Shown in pieces: positions 1 to 11,533 of a stretch of DNA of 64,000 nt. The stretch is from Rhodosorus marinus (taxonomy: Eukaryota; Rhodophyta; Stylonematophyceae; Stylonematales; Stylonemataceae). The notes under the pieces were generated by a model that had not been told where the DNA came from, ran no database searches, and saw only the letters and a program-made list of their open reading frames with translations. The position numbers and the translations under genes were made by a program. The stretch covers positions 372,001 to 436,000 of the forward strand of contig JAMWBK010000013.1 of assembly GCA_029953675.1 (NCBI GenBank). The letters run 5' to 3'. Each line of letters opens with the position of its first letter. Position 1 is the first letter of the stretch.

Positions 1-1841
1 GATCGGAAGCAAACCCACTTCGGAATTTGATGAGCACATAGACTAGCTTCCCCGAAAACGAATCGAGGTGCTAATCGTACTGGCTCAAGACTCCTGACGG
101 TTCTTTTGGAATGCGCTCCCGGAGTGCGCGTGTCCCAACACGCACGGGGTTTGGAAGTCTGCTACGGTTTTTTGGGGGTTGGACTGTTAAGCAAAAAAGA
201 AATTGCATCTCTCAGAGCAATATTAACGACTGTATCCTTGAACTGGGTATTTTAAGGTACCAAACTGAAAATACATTGAATAATATAAAATAATTGTCGT
301 TTCGGAACGATAGATTTTGCCCCTCGGCACGTAGAAACGCAAGTATTGACTCAAGATATGACAACCATCCTTCTCCCCGCAGAATAAATTCTGATAGAAA
401 TTGGATATAGCACGTGTCCGATTATAATTTGACTAAATAGAAAACGAAACTTAAATAAGAGTTATATTTGGATTTTCATCGCTCTTATCAGGATTCTATT
501 GGTTTAAAAGAAAACCATGTCCAATTATCTGCGAGTATATTGATAGCTAATTGAAGACCATTTCTTCATGAAAGCAATCGAGGATATCATGTCCGCTTTC
601 ACTCTGCCCAATCCTCCCCCCTTCATAAACCGAATTGAGCCGACCTATGATGGCTATAAATTTACTCAAAATTGACAACAGATATGAGAGCTGAATATCT
701 TCACCCCCTCTCTACCGTCTCGTCTTTGAGATCTGCAACACGATTGTTGACTCGCTTCTTCACACTTGTACTGACGGGGGTATCCACATCGGGCGGAACA
801 GGGTCAAAACCCAAAAATCCGATCTAAAATCAGTGTATGTTGAGAGCAGGATAGAAAGATACATAAGGGGTAAACAAATTCGGAATAACCAACACGCGTC
901 AAAACATAATTGGTAGTAAAGAGCAATATATTTAATGATAATAATAATTTTACACATCATATTACTCATATTCAGATTGAATTTCGGGGGATTTCGGGAT
1001 CTTCGTTATCCACGTCTTTTTCCAGGTTATTGTTGTGAACGCACCGTATAGGGTGGAGATGAACATTTTCACGATATTCCTGTGCATGTAATCTTGAATG
1101 CGAGGAGGCGACGTTGGTTCTAGCAGAAATTGGGGAGTTGGGGGGGGGGGGGGGTTGGGAGGCAGATGTAGATGAACAGAAGTGAAACTAGAGGTTGTTT
1201 TTCAAGATTGTTTTGATTTGTTTTTGCCTTTTTGTGTTTTCTTCACCAAGAACAAAAGACCAACACGAAAAAAAAGCCACGAAAAAGCCCTGAAAAAAAA
1301 AGGCGAGCGCTTGAACGCTCGTTTTCCTTTGTAGACAGGAGGAGAACAAGGGGAGGCCGGGAGCGGGAGAGTCTTGTCGAAGACTTTATTAGACAAGCAA
1401 AGAAAGAAAACAAAAACAAGTTCACTCTTCTTTTTGGTAACCCGCATAGAGCTTAACTTTGCCGAGTAGAGATCGCCTCAACTCCGACGCGGGAGGTTTG
1501 AATACGTTGGAGCAGCAATCTTCTCAGCATAGAGATTCCTTCGCGTGGAATTTACTTACAGTCTTGAAGCTGGGATCCACGAGGAAGACCAAAAGCAAGA
1601 ATTGAGTGAGACGCGGTTAGATGCGTGGGTCGGAGTGGGACGGTGTAACCGTGCTGCTGAGGAACGAGAATTGGGGCAAGGAGACGCTGCTAGGTTTTTT
1701 TTTGGTTTTAAGTTGTGGAGGGATGAAGTTCGTCGTCGCGGAGAGGATGGAGGTTCAATTATCGGTGTCCATTGCTCGGAAATGAGACAATAGTTAGCTG
1801 AAATTGGAATTCGTTTCAAATCGAGCGGCGGACGGTGGGAC
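1..1841. other. Intergenic, upstream of PNUTS gene
   Basis: I see no supportable gene here. Positions 1-1000 are AT-rich with only short, low-quality ORFs. A run of about 14 G lies near 1141-1154, followed by a G/T/A-rich leader up to the ATG at 1842. This resembles the G+T-rich leaders of other plus-strand genes in the window and probably holds the promoter and 5' UTR of the next gene. Confidence 0.5.
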
Positions 1842-4800
1842 ATGACTCAAGGTGCACAAGTCAAAGTTCAAGAGGAAGAAAAACACAAAGTACTTGAGCA
1901 ACCAAAGAATACCTCACAACTTTTCAATACAGACCAAGAAACCGAAGGCGATAAAAGAAAGCAACAAGCCGTATCGTTGCGTGAGAGAATGTCATCGGAG
2001 GTCCTGCCCTCCTTACAGACGGGGGGTACACACGGCCTTTGCCTGCCCAAGTTTACGAAATGAACTCTCTGACAAGCGACTTCTCTATCCATCCACTGTT
2101 TTAGGCAGCTCTGTTGCTCCCGAGCAGCCACCTGATCCCGGGAACGCCGCAAACGCGGGTGCTACGGTAGCTCCGCAGAAGTCCGAGTCGGGTGACAAAG
2201 CCGTTGCTAAGCGGGTTCGCCTGACCAGAAAAGAAATAGTCGTGAGAACTTTTCGAGAGAGCTTGCTTGACCAGCTTTTGAGCAACTACTTCGTCGATGA
2301 GAAGGGAACATCTGTCGATGCCGTGAATCCTGAAAACATAGAGACGCCTGTACAGACGATTATAGCTGGGCTGGAGAGTGCCAGCGCGGATCAGTTCAAG
2401 AAGACATGGGTTGGTCATCATTTTGAGAAGCTATTTGAATCAACGTTTACGAAGAATGGAGTGCGCGGTGGGGTTGATGCTCTGGTTAAGCTCGTATGTT
2501 CCCTATCGGCCGAAAAAAGTAAGCTCACTGCTCGAAACCGCGTCTCCCCAATGATTGGAAGTCCTGATAGCGATTGTCGATTGTGTTTATCAGCGGTGAA
2601 TGAGAAGGTTAGGAACGGTCGGCTGCGCGCTGTTGAGCAGCTTCAGGTGTGTTCGGGAATGAAGGATTCGGCGATTGGAGAATTGGTTTCGCGACCTCAG
2701 CTTAGCTCCATAGGAAGTTGGATGGACGATTTCGTTGAGACGAACAACTGGAAGGGAGTTAACCATATTCTGTTGCTGCTGGATAGCATGGAAGTGTCAA
2801 AGGTAAAAACTTTTTCGTGCGAATGTGGAAAGGACACCCGCTTTATGAGTGAGGCTGTTGTAGTTTTTGTAGCATTTCGTCTTCCAGGCGCTCGGCTCAC
2901 ATATATGAGATTCATGTCCGTAGGAGTGGTTGAAACTGAACAAGGAAGTCGCGAGACGAGTAAAGGTGGTGGCTAAGGTTTCAAAGAAAGCCGAATCCGT
3001 GGTGAACGTTGAGGAGACGGAGTCACGGGCAAACGCGAAGAGGCTCTACACAAAATGGGTACAGTATCTCAAAAGCGAGGACAAACCTGCTCCGAGCGGA
3101 GACCCGCCGAAGAAAGCGTCCTCAAAGGGGGACGAAGGGAAACACACGACGAAGCCCAAAGAGAACACGCCTGTAAATCCTAATGAGCCAGCACCACCAT
3201 CTAAGGCCCGACCTGCTGCGAGTATTGCCCAATCGGGAGAAAGGTGAGCAACTCCGATAGACACGCTGGACGCGGTGAACGGGTTGACCCCTTGCCCTGC
3301 ATGTTGTCTGGACCGAGTTTGGGTTGATAAATGTGAACCTGGCGTGCAACTTGACCGATACGATGCAGAATTCTAATTTTGCTGTTTCTGGTTTGTTTCG
3401 TAGGGAGAAAACTAGCACCAAGGATATAAGACAGAAACGACCTCTACCATCATCAACTTCGCTGCCGGAAAGCACCCCCGCAGTGAAGAAAGCAAAGGCA
3501 CTTAACGACGACGAATTGTTCGGAAGCCCTCCCGCGCCCAAGAAGAGAATGGTAAATTGGTTTTACATTCAACACAATGAGTTTTTATTTCATTTGCTTT
3601 TCGGTGCCACCCACGTGGTTGGGACTCCGGTCCTTCCATCGCTCTTTATGAAAGACAAGGTCAATCGCCCGCGTTGTATCCCCAGGGCAACCGCTTTTTG
3701 CTATAGTCCTACCAAACACACAGAGTTGTAAGCAACTATTGGACTGAAAACTGGCCTTCAAGTTTGCAAAACGGAAACTCGTGCTGACATGTTGCAACAA
3801 GCAACCGTGCTGCTCCCTCCGCGCACAGCATTTTTCTAGAGCATGGCACTGGTTTTCCGATGGTTCTGGATGGCACTGCTGTCCGTGGCCTTTAAGAAAC
3901 TGCAAAAAACTGCCCATCTGACTACGAGTACTTGAACCTCTCCGAGAGATGCATCAAGAAGCCGGTGTCGTGATCTAGAGAAATGCTGGGAACGGAGTGG
4001 ATCGCTTCATGATCTCCGCCAAGTTCTTCCCAATAATGTCCGCGCTTGCTTTGCTGTGCACGCAAAATGCCTTTGGTTTTGAGGGATTAAGGATGGGAGT
4101 CTTCCCCATCTGGGCTCCGGAAAACTAGTCTTATGCACGTGCGCGTGATTGTTGTCCAGTTTTCGTTTGTTTACTTGCATGGCAGTTTGCCCAACCCTAT
4201 GTCGTTCTTACAGAACTTCGTTTGAATTCATATAGGCTCCTGCTGAAGCCTTGAAGAGCGGCAAACTCCGCGACGATGATATTCCCGCGCCAAAGAAGTT
4301 GGAGGTTGATCGAAAACCACCAACCGGAATGCACGGAAAGGACCGCGTTGAGCAAGCTGCCGGACATCCCTCGAAGCTGAAGCGAAGCAGTGGCGAGAAG
4401 AAGCGCGGATCTGAGAACGTTGAGAGGACTGCAAAACCGCCGGTGAAGGCCAAAAAGCGAGTCACATGGGCTCCAGGTGACAAGCTTCTTGACGTTGAGT
4501 ACATTGAGACGAAAGAGGAGTTGGCTCGCATCTTCTGGCATGAGGCACCTCCCACAACAGCGGACACCCGAGAGCAGACGGTAAGTGGTTTGCAGAATGC
4601 TTCGAATTAACCTGATTGCAGTCCATTTTGGACTAAGAGCACACTGCGACTTTTGCTATCTGTGGATATCTAGGGCCCTCCGGAGGAGCAAGCAAGCGAT
4701 CCGCACAGCATGGCTGCTCGGACTGGAAAGCATGACATGGATGTTGAGCGTCACAGATTGCAGAAGGTGGCAATGTACAAGAAATTGGATATGATGCGCG

Positions 4801-5934
4801 ACGAACTAGTTTGGCGTTATCCAGCGAAGATCATGACAGGGCTAGAGAAACCCAAGTACGAGGGCGACGAAGCCAACATGAGAGCGACCCTTGTCTCGTT
4901 TTCTGCTGAAGAGTTCCCAAACCCCAAACAAGTCACAAGTCCTGTCGAAGCACCTTTCGCAAGCTATCCATCGAACAGCCCTGCGATCATACCACTGGAA
5001 GCTGAAGGTGATGAGACCATGGACGCAACCGACCAAGCAGACAGCACGAGCGCCTCGGATAAGGGGCAGGAACTCTCTGGCGAACAGCTTAAGATTCTCA
5101 CGTCGATGAGTGAGGCACTTGTCTGGAGGACGCCATCGCGACTTCCTTTATTGCCAGCAATTGCACAGTATGGAGGCGAAGCGAGCGGTGAATTTGAGAA
5201 CTCGCTCATGAACACGGCGGAGGTTTATCCAGGGGAGTCAGTAGATGCTCCAGATGAGACCGGTGTGGAGGTCGTGAATGGTGAGACTTCGTTGAGAGTG
5301 ATCCCACTCGGTGATGTGGAGCCAAGTGCCGAAGCGGAATCACAGGTGAGTATTCTAAGCAGAGCAACACCCATATCCGTTCTTCTTTATGCGTTAGGTT
5401 CTCACTCTTATATCTTATGGCTTGCATGAGTAGGAGCCGGGAGGGAGTGGAAATCAGGCGATTGCCCTCGCTTCCATTTTGAGTTCTGCATTGAATCCGT
5501 CTGCCCAAGGGCCAGCCCGCAATGACGATACTGCCAAACCTCAGTTCATACCGCCTGAACCAGTTGTCTCAAACGTTCAAGCGCCTGCAGCGGGACTGGG
5601 GCCTCAAGTGACCCTTAACTACCTGTCCCAATTTGCGTCCGACCTGCCCCAAAATGGGTCTCTACTCCCTGTAGTCTCACAGACTCAAGCGTTCACACCG
5701 CCTATTATGTATGCACCACTCCCTACGCCTCAGATGCCTCAAGGCCCAGCACCAAATCCATTGTCACAGCCAATGGACAGTGGAAGCGGCAAGGGCTCGA
5801 GAGGAAAGTCGAAGACTGGGTCTCGTGGCGGGGGAAGTGGTAGCGGTCTTGCGTCTGTGCCTTGTAAATTTTATAGCAGTCGAGGGGGTTGCAAGAACGG
5901 CGAAAATTGTAAGTTTCTGCATAGTGACCCTTGA
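1842..5934 (+). CDS. PNUTS: PNUTS-like PP1 nuclear targeting subunit (TFIIS-N domain, RVxF, CCCH finger)
   Basis: Probable homologue of PNUTS (PPP1R10), the nuclear regulatory subunit of protein phosphatase 1 that acts on RNA polymerase II termination and chromatin. My model has seven exons: 1842-2025, 2105-2802, 2924-3243, 3404-3551, 4236-4580, 4674-5345 and 5434-5934, giving 955 residues with frames that close exactly. A TFIIS N-terminal (LW-type) helical domain covers roughly residues 210-330. A basic linker leads to KKRVTWAPGDKL (RVTW near 525-528), a canonical RVxF PP1-docking motif followed by PNUTS-like sequence. The protein ends in a C-X8-C-X5-C-X3-H zinc finger (Cys933, Cys942, Cys948, His952). 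That order of domains is diagnostic of PNUTS. The start is the ATG at 1842, because the long downstream frame has no early ATG and a 79-base intron joins the two in phase. Intron 4 (3552-4235) is unusually long and may hide an exon. Confidence 0.8.
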
Positions 5935-6069
5935 GTGCGCTAGGTGAAAACCCTTACGATTACCCTTGAAGAACATGTTTATTTTGTATATACGCTCGAG
6001 AACGCGCTAATCTGATAAATATGATTGCCGGTGTATTATTAAGACCGCCCCGGGAAAGGGGCTGCAGAG

Positions 6070-6328
6070 ATGAATCAAACCAGACCTCTGCAAGCTGGTG
6101 TGCTGGTTTTCTTCAAGTAGACTGCTAAAATTTGCTCTGGTAACCGACAACCGTTCTGAAATTTCAGAATCGCCGTGGTGGGGTCTCGACCACGCGGCGT
6201 GTTGTCTGAGAGTCCGAATTTTTCATGGTCCTTCAGAGAATTGTGAGGATGCGTCGGACTTTGTCCTGTACGCTGCCAAAGAGGCCCTGACGGGATTGGT
6301 CAAGAGTCTAAATGACGAACAGGAATAA
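6070..6328 (+). CDS. Possible two-exon microprotein in convergent intergenic gap
   Basis: Between the convergent PNUTS and EH genes (5935-6683) lies a coding-like stretch ending with a TAA at 6326-6328; its last 30 or so residues (for example FVLYAAKEALTGLVKSLND) have normal protein composition. It could begin at the ATG at 6070 if an intron from about 6098 to the AG near 6167 is removed, giving about 62 residues. The 5' splice site is weak and I recognise no family. It may instead be 3' UTR. The remainder of the gap shows nothing I can name. Confidence 0.22.
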
Positions 6329-6683
6329 ACGCATTTTCTTTCAACAATCCGAGGGCGGTTTTCCCCTTCTTTTCGTTTGGCTGATAGGAATGTCCTTGAT
6401 AGCTTCCCCTCGGGATGAACCGACGTTGGCCTGCTGAAGGAGTGTTTTCTTGTTAAGAGGAAACTTGAGAGATTCCGCGATAGGAAGGTTCCAGCGATCC
6501 TAGCTACTTGGTCGGTTTCTGGTCCGGGATGCCGGGAGCCATCTTTTCTGTACTTTCATGTTTTTCTTTTCCATTTTCTGTTCTTAGTATATACATACCA
6601 GCTTCTTAGCAGAGCACCGACCGCAACACTGCTGATAAGCGGTTCTTTCCGTAACAGGGCCACTCATCAAGTCCGCAGTATTC

Positions 6684-8981
6684 CTAGAATCCCCATTCAT
6701 CGAACTCGTCCGAATCCATTCTCTTCAACTCCCCGCCCGCGCTGGCTTTCGTATTCACGTTTGCCTGTTGCGAACTCGCCTCCATCGTACCTTGGAATGT
6801 GTTCTGAACAGCAGGCGCCGCTTGAACAGGCTGCTGCTGATAGTTGGCGTAATTTTGGTCATTAAACGTTGGTGCTGCACCGGCTGCAGCTGTGTTCTGC
6901 ATGGCCGGCGCCGGTTGACTGGGCTGCTGCTGATAGTTGGCGTAATTTTGGTTATTGAACGTTGGTGCTCCGCCAGCTGCAGCTGTGTTCTGCACGGCCG
7001 GCGCCGGTTGATTGAGCTGCTGCTGATAATTGGCGTAGTTCTGGTTGTCAAACGTTGGTGCTGCGGCAGCAGCAGCTCCTCCAGCTCCCCAGAAATCGTC
7101 ATCACCCGAGTCATCCGAATCATTCTGCGGCGGCGGGGGGGGAGGGGTAGGGTAGTCTGGGGGCATCGATGGCGGGGGAGGCTGATTCGCGACGAAATGC
7201 TGCTGGTCATACGCCGCCATCTGCACGGCTTGACCAGCCATTTGGCCTGAGAATCCTCCTTGCATGGCAGCTCCCGGGGGAGCGAGCGGCTCCTGTTCTT
7301 GAGCTGGGCCCTTCTTATGTCTTCGCGGTGCTGCTGCGGCTCCTTGAAGCGGTTGAATAGATTGCACCATCTCCGGCTGTGCCATACCTGGCATTGGTTG
7401 TTGCAAAGGTACTTGCGCTTGGGCATTAGGGTGCATTTGCACCGCCATTTGCATCTGTTGCTGCTGCATTGGGTCCTGAATCTGTTGCAGTTGTTGTGCT
7501 GGTTGTTGCATCGCCTGTTGCATCGCTTGCTGCTGCAAGTGTAATGTGGTCGAGTCGTGCACCGGCGGTGCCATTGCCGGTTGCAGTCCTTGAGGCACAA
7601 CCACCTGTTGAACACCTTGAGCCATAGGAGGTTGCTGCACCTGCTGCTGCTGTAGTCCCGGCTGCAGTGGGTTCTGCGCAACGGCTTGCATCGGCAACTG
7701 TGCCTGGTCCTGCGGTGCCATTTGCGCGGTATTCTGGGGAGCTTGAAATTGCTGGTTGTTTGCCAAGGTCATTCCATTCATTGCCTCCTGCGCCTGCAGC
7801 AGCTGTTCGTTATTGGCATTTTCAGCTGGTGTCTGCGCATAACTCTCCGGCTCCGCATGTCCTTCCCCTGTTGAAGCAGCTGACTTTGGTGGGAACTCTA
7901 TTTCCCTGGCCGTCGGGGGGAGGTGAATGCCACTAGCATCTGATGATGCCTCTTCGCCCGCAACCCGAAGCCAATTCAAGCCAGACGGATCGAGTTTCGT
8001 GGGTAGAGCATCTGGTCTTATCCGCTTTTCCCGTAGTAACTTGATCAAATGCACCGCGTTCTTGAACTCGTGGACATCCAGCCGTCCATCGGCGGTCACG
8101 TCGCAGAGGTTCCACACTTGTCGCAGGAGCTGACGCGGCAAACCTGATTTGTTAAATAGTTCCGCTGCCCGAGGTCCATTGACATAACCAGAGTCCGCCG
8201 GATCCGAAGCTGCAAACATTTCCTGATACCTTGCGTTCTGCGCTGGTAGTACTGTCCAAAGGGATGTAGTCTGCGCGGCATTCGCCCCCGCCGTCCCGAC
8301 CATAGCCGCAGGTGCTGGTTGCGACGGTGCCGATCGCGCAGGCTGCTGAGGCCTCTGCTGCGCTTGTGGAGGCGCGTTCATCTTAGGAATGAGTTGAATT
8401 CCTACAAAGTTTCTCAATCCACCCACAGTAGGTTCTGCTCCTCTCTGGGCTAGAGCGATCAGGCGCAGCGCGATGTAGAACTCTTCCTTCTTCAGGAATC
8501 CTTTTCGCATGTGGTCCGCAGTGTCCCAGATCATTCGAAGCTGGTTGCGGCTGAGATTCTCAGCACAACTCAACACCGCGCCTGCAGTCTTTGCCGACGC
8601 TTTCTCGTTCCCACCGCTCGCCCTCTGCCATAATTGCATATATACTGCCTCCTCTTGTGGATTCATCTTTAGATACTGCGAGCCCTCTAAGCAATCGAAG
8701 AAAATGGCAACGGTAGATCCAAGAGTTAGGACTTCGATCGGATTGAAGTATTGACGAACATTCGCGGGAAAAAAGTCCATACCATGAGGTTTATCCGCTG
8801 GAGTTTCCGGTGCCAACAGCAATCCATTCGCACCAACTCGTGCGGCGCCTCCACTTGGTCCATATCCGTAGGCTTCAACGTACCCAACCGTACGGTTTTC
8901 GGGAACCCCTGCAAATGGTTGTTGCTGTCCATATCCAGGTGGATACCCACCTCCATAACCTCCCCCTTGACCAAAACTCAT
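6684..8981 (-). CDS. Two-EH-domain endocytic scaffold protein (Eps15/Pan1-like)
   Basis: A single-exon gene of 765 residues. The N-terminus is Gly/Gln/Tyr-rich. A first EH domain spans about residues 109-195 and a second about 248-335; each holds an EF-hand-like segment, the second with a good calcium loop (DVTADGRLDVHEF). EH domains bind NPF peptides in endocytic adaptors, so a clathrin-mediated endocytosis or actin-patch role is likely by family. Residues from about 360 onward are low-complexity Gln/Pro/Ala-rich with a poly-Pro stretch (PTPPPPPPQNDSDDSGDDDF). Three near-identical copies of a roughly 30-residue repeat containing NQNYANYQQQ follow, and the protein ends in an acidic aromatic tail, SDEFDEWGF. 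The start at 8981 is the first ATG and fits the A/C-rich (plus-strand) leader upstream. Assignment to Eps15, Ede1 or Pan1 specifically is not possible. Confidence 0.82.
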   Translation of the reverse strand: MSFGQGGGYGGGYPPGYGQQQPFAGVPENRTVGYVEAYGYGPSGGAARVGANGLLLAPETPADKPHGMDFFPANVRQYFNPIEVLTLGSTVAIFFDCLEGSQYLKMNPQEEAVYMQLWQRASGGNEKASAKTAGAVLSCAENLSRNQLRMIWDTADHMRKGFLKKEEFYIALRLIALAQRGAEPTVGGLRNFVGIQLIPKMNAPPQAQQRPQQPARSAPSQPAPAAMVGTAGANAAQTTSLWTVLPAQNARYQEMFAASDPADSGYVNGPRAAELFNKSGLPRQLLRQVWNLCDVTADGRLDVHEFKNAVHLIKLLREKRIRPDALPTKLDPSGLNWLRVAGEEASSDASGIHLPPTAREIEFPPKSAASTGEGHAEPESYAQTPAENANNEQLLQAQEAMNGMTLANNQQFQAPQNTAQMAPQDQAQLPMQAVAQNPLQPGLQQQQVQQPPMAQGVQQVVVPQGLQPAMAPPVHDSTTLHLQQQAMQQAMQQPAQQLQQIQDPMQQQQMQMAVQMHPNAQAQVPLQQPMPGMAQPEMVQSIQPLQGAAAAPRRHKKGPAQEQEPLAPPGAAMQGGFSGQMAGQAVQMAAYDQQHFVANQPPPPSMPPDYPTPPPPPPQNDSDDSGDDDFWGAGGAAAAAAPTFDNQNYANYQQQLNQPAPAVQNTAAAGGAPTFNNQNYANYQQQPSQPAPAMQNTAAAGAAPTFNDQNYANYQQQPVQAAPAVQNTFQGTMEASSQQANVNTKASAGGELKRMDSDEFDEWGF
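6829..7065 (-). repeat. Three tandem ~90-bp coding repeats in EH protein
   Basis: Three near-identical copies of a unit of about 90 bases lie in frame near the 3' end of the EH-protein gene. Each encodes a segment containing NQNYANYQQQ (first or second residue varying) followed by an Ala/Pro-rich stretch ending MQNT or VQNT. The high identity suggests recent duplication or homogenisation. Confidence 0.85.
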
Positions 8982-10462
8982 CTCGTCAAAACACTCCCAA
9001 ATCGCTCAAAGCTAAGCATCTAAGTTACAAATCAGAAACAACTCCAACACTCCTCCACACCCGCGCCCAAAAAAAAAGAAAACACCCACACACATCCAAA
9101 TCCAAATCCGAATCGGTCTATTCACTATGATACCCAAACTCCCCCTCCTCACCTGGCTGCTGTCCCTCCAAGCTCAAGTGTTCACCTTCAAGTGTTCACC
9201 TTCAAAAAAAAAAAAAGCCAACTCCTCAATCTACAAAAAAATAAGATCAAATCAAACACAATACATATATATATATATATCTCTCTCTCTCTCTCTCTCT
9301 CACCTCTTCATACATCCAATCTTCCTCTCCACCATCTCCCTTCCCCTCTTCAGTCCTCTAAAGGCTTTTTACCTCTTTCGTTCCAAATTTCCTTCTAAGG
9401 GAAAAAAAAAAGGCCCAGCGAAAAAAAAAGAAAAAAAGGATAACAAGCTGGTCCTCCTCCCTCACCCGCCCGAAAGCCAAAAACAGGACGTTCCAATGTG
9501 TTTCCAATTTCCCAACATCTTGTCCTATCCGCCCCCGGAGAAATGACTCTACCCCTTAATTTTGTTTTTCAAGAACACCGTTACTTTTGTACAAAACCAA
9601 CCCCCTACTTCTTCAAAAAATCAATTATATGTTCAAATATATTTTCTAAAAATCATTTTTATCATATCCACTATATGGTTGAGAGGGGGGTAGAGGATCA
9701 TCATTTTGCAAACGTATCGTTAGGCTTTTTTGGGGGGGGGGGAGGGAATGGTTCAGGGGCAGTTTGTTGTTTTTGTATTTCGGAACAAAATAATTGGGAT
9801 TGGCTCTTTTTTCATCTAAATTACTTTTGTCCATGGTTTTATTGGATGATGTATATTGTATAATTGTTATTTTAGAGCCATCATTGTTATATATTGATTG
9901 AAGCAACTTTGGAGGGTGGTTGGGGATAAGAATGGGACTGCTGTTGTCCTGCAGCGATTGGAGAGACGAGAAGTTGAAAACGATGCGCGGCGCGTATGAA
10001 TTGGAAACTGATTGAAATAAACAGTGGCTCTGGAAGGAAAGATTTAGCCCTGCTCGTCGGTCATCCCCCTTCTGCGAGGAAAGCCGGTCTTTGTGGGAGG
10101 GACCGCCTTGAGAGACTGGTCACTCAACAGGGCGAAGCAACACCTTGTTGCAGTTGCGGGCATCTCCTATCTTTCTGCATCGACTACCTCTGTGAAACAT
10201 TTATCGGGTTCGTCATCGTCAATCTGAGGGTGACACAACCATTTTCGCAGAGTCCCCTGATGATGTAGCCAGCGGCGCCGCACCGGTTTTTCTGTTCGCG
10301 GGAAGGAAGTCAGCATTGCTGCGTCGGTGCTAGAGCATTGTCCATGCGCTCAAGCCCTAGAATCTGTCGCGCTTCCCCTGGTGTGGGCTTTGCATTTTTC
10401 AATCTTCTGTCGGACGCATAATAACGCGCTTGGGCACGCCTTCTCTCGGATACAAACACTCT
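8982..10462. other. Intergenic with TA/CT microsatellite
   Basis: No gene is supportable. The first 500 bases (the EH-gene promoter side) are A/C-rich on the plus strand. A compound (AT)n(CT)n microsatellite lies at 9263-9302. Positions 9590-9900 are AT-rich with a short G run. ORFs at 9127 and 9996 have skewed composition and look like chance frames. Confidence 0.5.
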
Positions 10463-11533
10463 TCAACTTCTAACGATTGGACCGTTTCTTGAAACGTAGT
10501 CCACCCATGATCCATCGTATATGGCGGAGCTTACTCCTAACTCGAAGAGGGCGAGTGAGGCAATAGCGCCAGTTACACCCGTCCCACAGCTGGTGACGAT
10601 GGGCTTTGGAGATTTCAAGTCGATACCTTGATCCTCCATAAGTTTCTGCAGGTCAGCAGGTTCTTTCATCCTCCCGTTGTTGTCTTGGGATAGGTCAGTA
10701 AAGGGAAGCGAGACTGAGCCAGGCGCATGACCCGATGGCATGCCTGAATAAGAGTTTTATCATGAGCCTTGAGCGCCTTGATGAATTGAACGCCTGCGCG
10801 GGTGCATGCAAGCAATCTAAGCTGCATAATCTATCGCTTTGCATCTCACCTGCACGGGGCTCCGGCGTACTCCCATGGAACCTTCCCCCAGGACTCCGCG
10901 CATCAACAAGAAGCTCTTTCTGCGTATCAACGTTTTTTACAATGTCCTCGAAAGACCTTACAAAGCTCTCTCGAAGGCGCATAGGCGGCACCTCGGTTTC
11001 GGCACCAGGCTCAGCTTCATCCTGTGCATATAACACGGGCATGGATAAGTTCGGTTTCAGAAAGGCTGTTACGTAGTCCCATGAGCATTTCTCAGGAATT
11101 GACAAGCTCTTGCCTCAGTCACATCCAACGGAAAACCAGCAGCGATCCATGCTTCCATACCACCGTCAAGCACGAAGACGTCCTCAAGTCCGAACGATCT
11201 GAAAGTCCACCACGCCCTAGCGGAGCCGACGAATCCGTTTGCACTGTAGAATACAACCGGCCTCTTTACATCAATTCTCAAAGCCTGAAGAGATTCTCTG
11301 AAGAATTCGGCGCTAGGAAGCATGTGCGGTAGGCCCGTTTCCAGGTTCGCAACCTTGTCGATATCAAAGAAGATGGATCCAGGTATTCGTTTTGTTCTGT
11401 GCTCCTTTGCGGCATCTCTATTCTCATGAGGCAGATGCCACGTTGAGTCAACTACTCCAACAGAGGATCTGTTCTCATTCAACCACGCTGCGGAAACCAG
11501 CGCCCGTCCGTTCACATCGGCCTTCAGGGCCAT
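10463..11533 (-). CDS. Thiosulfate/3-mercaptopyruvate sulfurtransferase (two-domain rhodanese)
   Basis: A tandem rhodanese-domain sulfurtransferase that transfers sulfane sulfur from thiosulfate or 3-mercaptopyruvate to an acceptor. Three exons are read on the minus strand: 11533-11123, 11021-10850 and 10743-10463, giving 287 residues in a continuous frame. The N-terminal domain has the usual non-catalytic loop (FYSANGFVGSARAWW) and the LDGGMEAW motif. The C-terminal domain has DARSPGGRFHGSTPEPRAG and the active loop SCGTGVTGA with the catalytic Cys near 247, then YDGSW. CG(S/T)GVT is shared by TST and MST enzymes, so substrate preference cannot be fixed. The start at 11533 is preferred to an upstream ATG (11596), which would add a Phe run read from a poly-A tract. 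Intron 1 could be shorter if a weak donor were used, but the 101-base version matches local intron size. Confidence 0.85.

Noticed and set aside
1852-2105. The long frame from 1852 as the true N-terminus of PNUTS
   Set aside because: That frame opens with GTG and has no ATG before the conserved domain; the ATG at 1842 plus a 79-base intron restores a proper start.
9263-9302. Compound (AT)n(CT)n run as a regulatory element
   Set aside because: It looks like an ordinary microsatellite, and nothing ties it to a promoter function.
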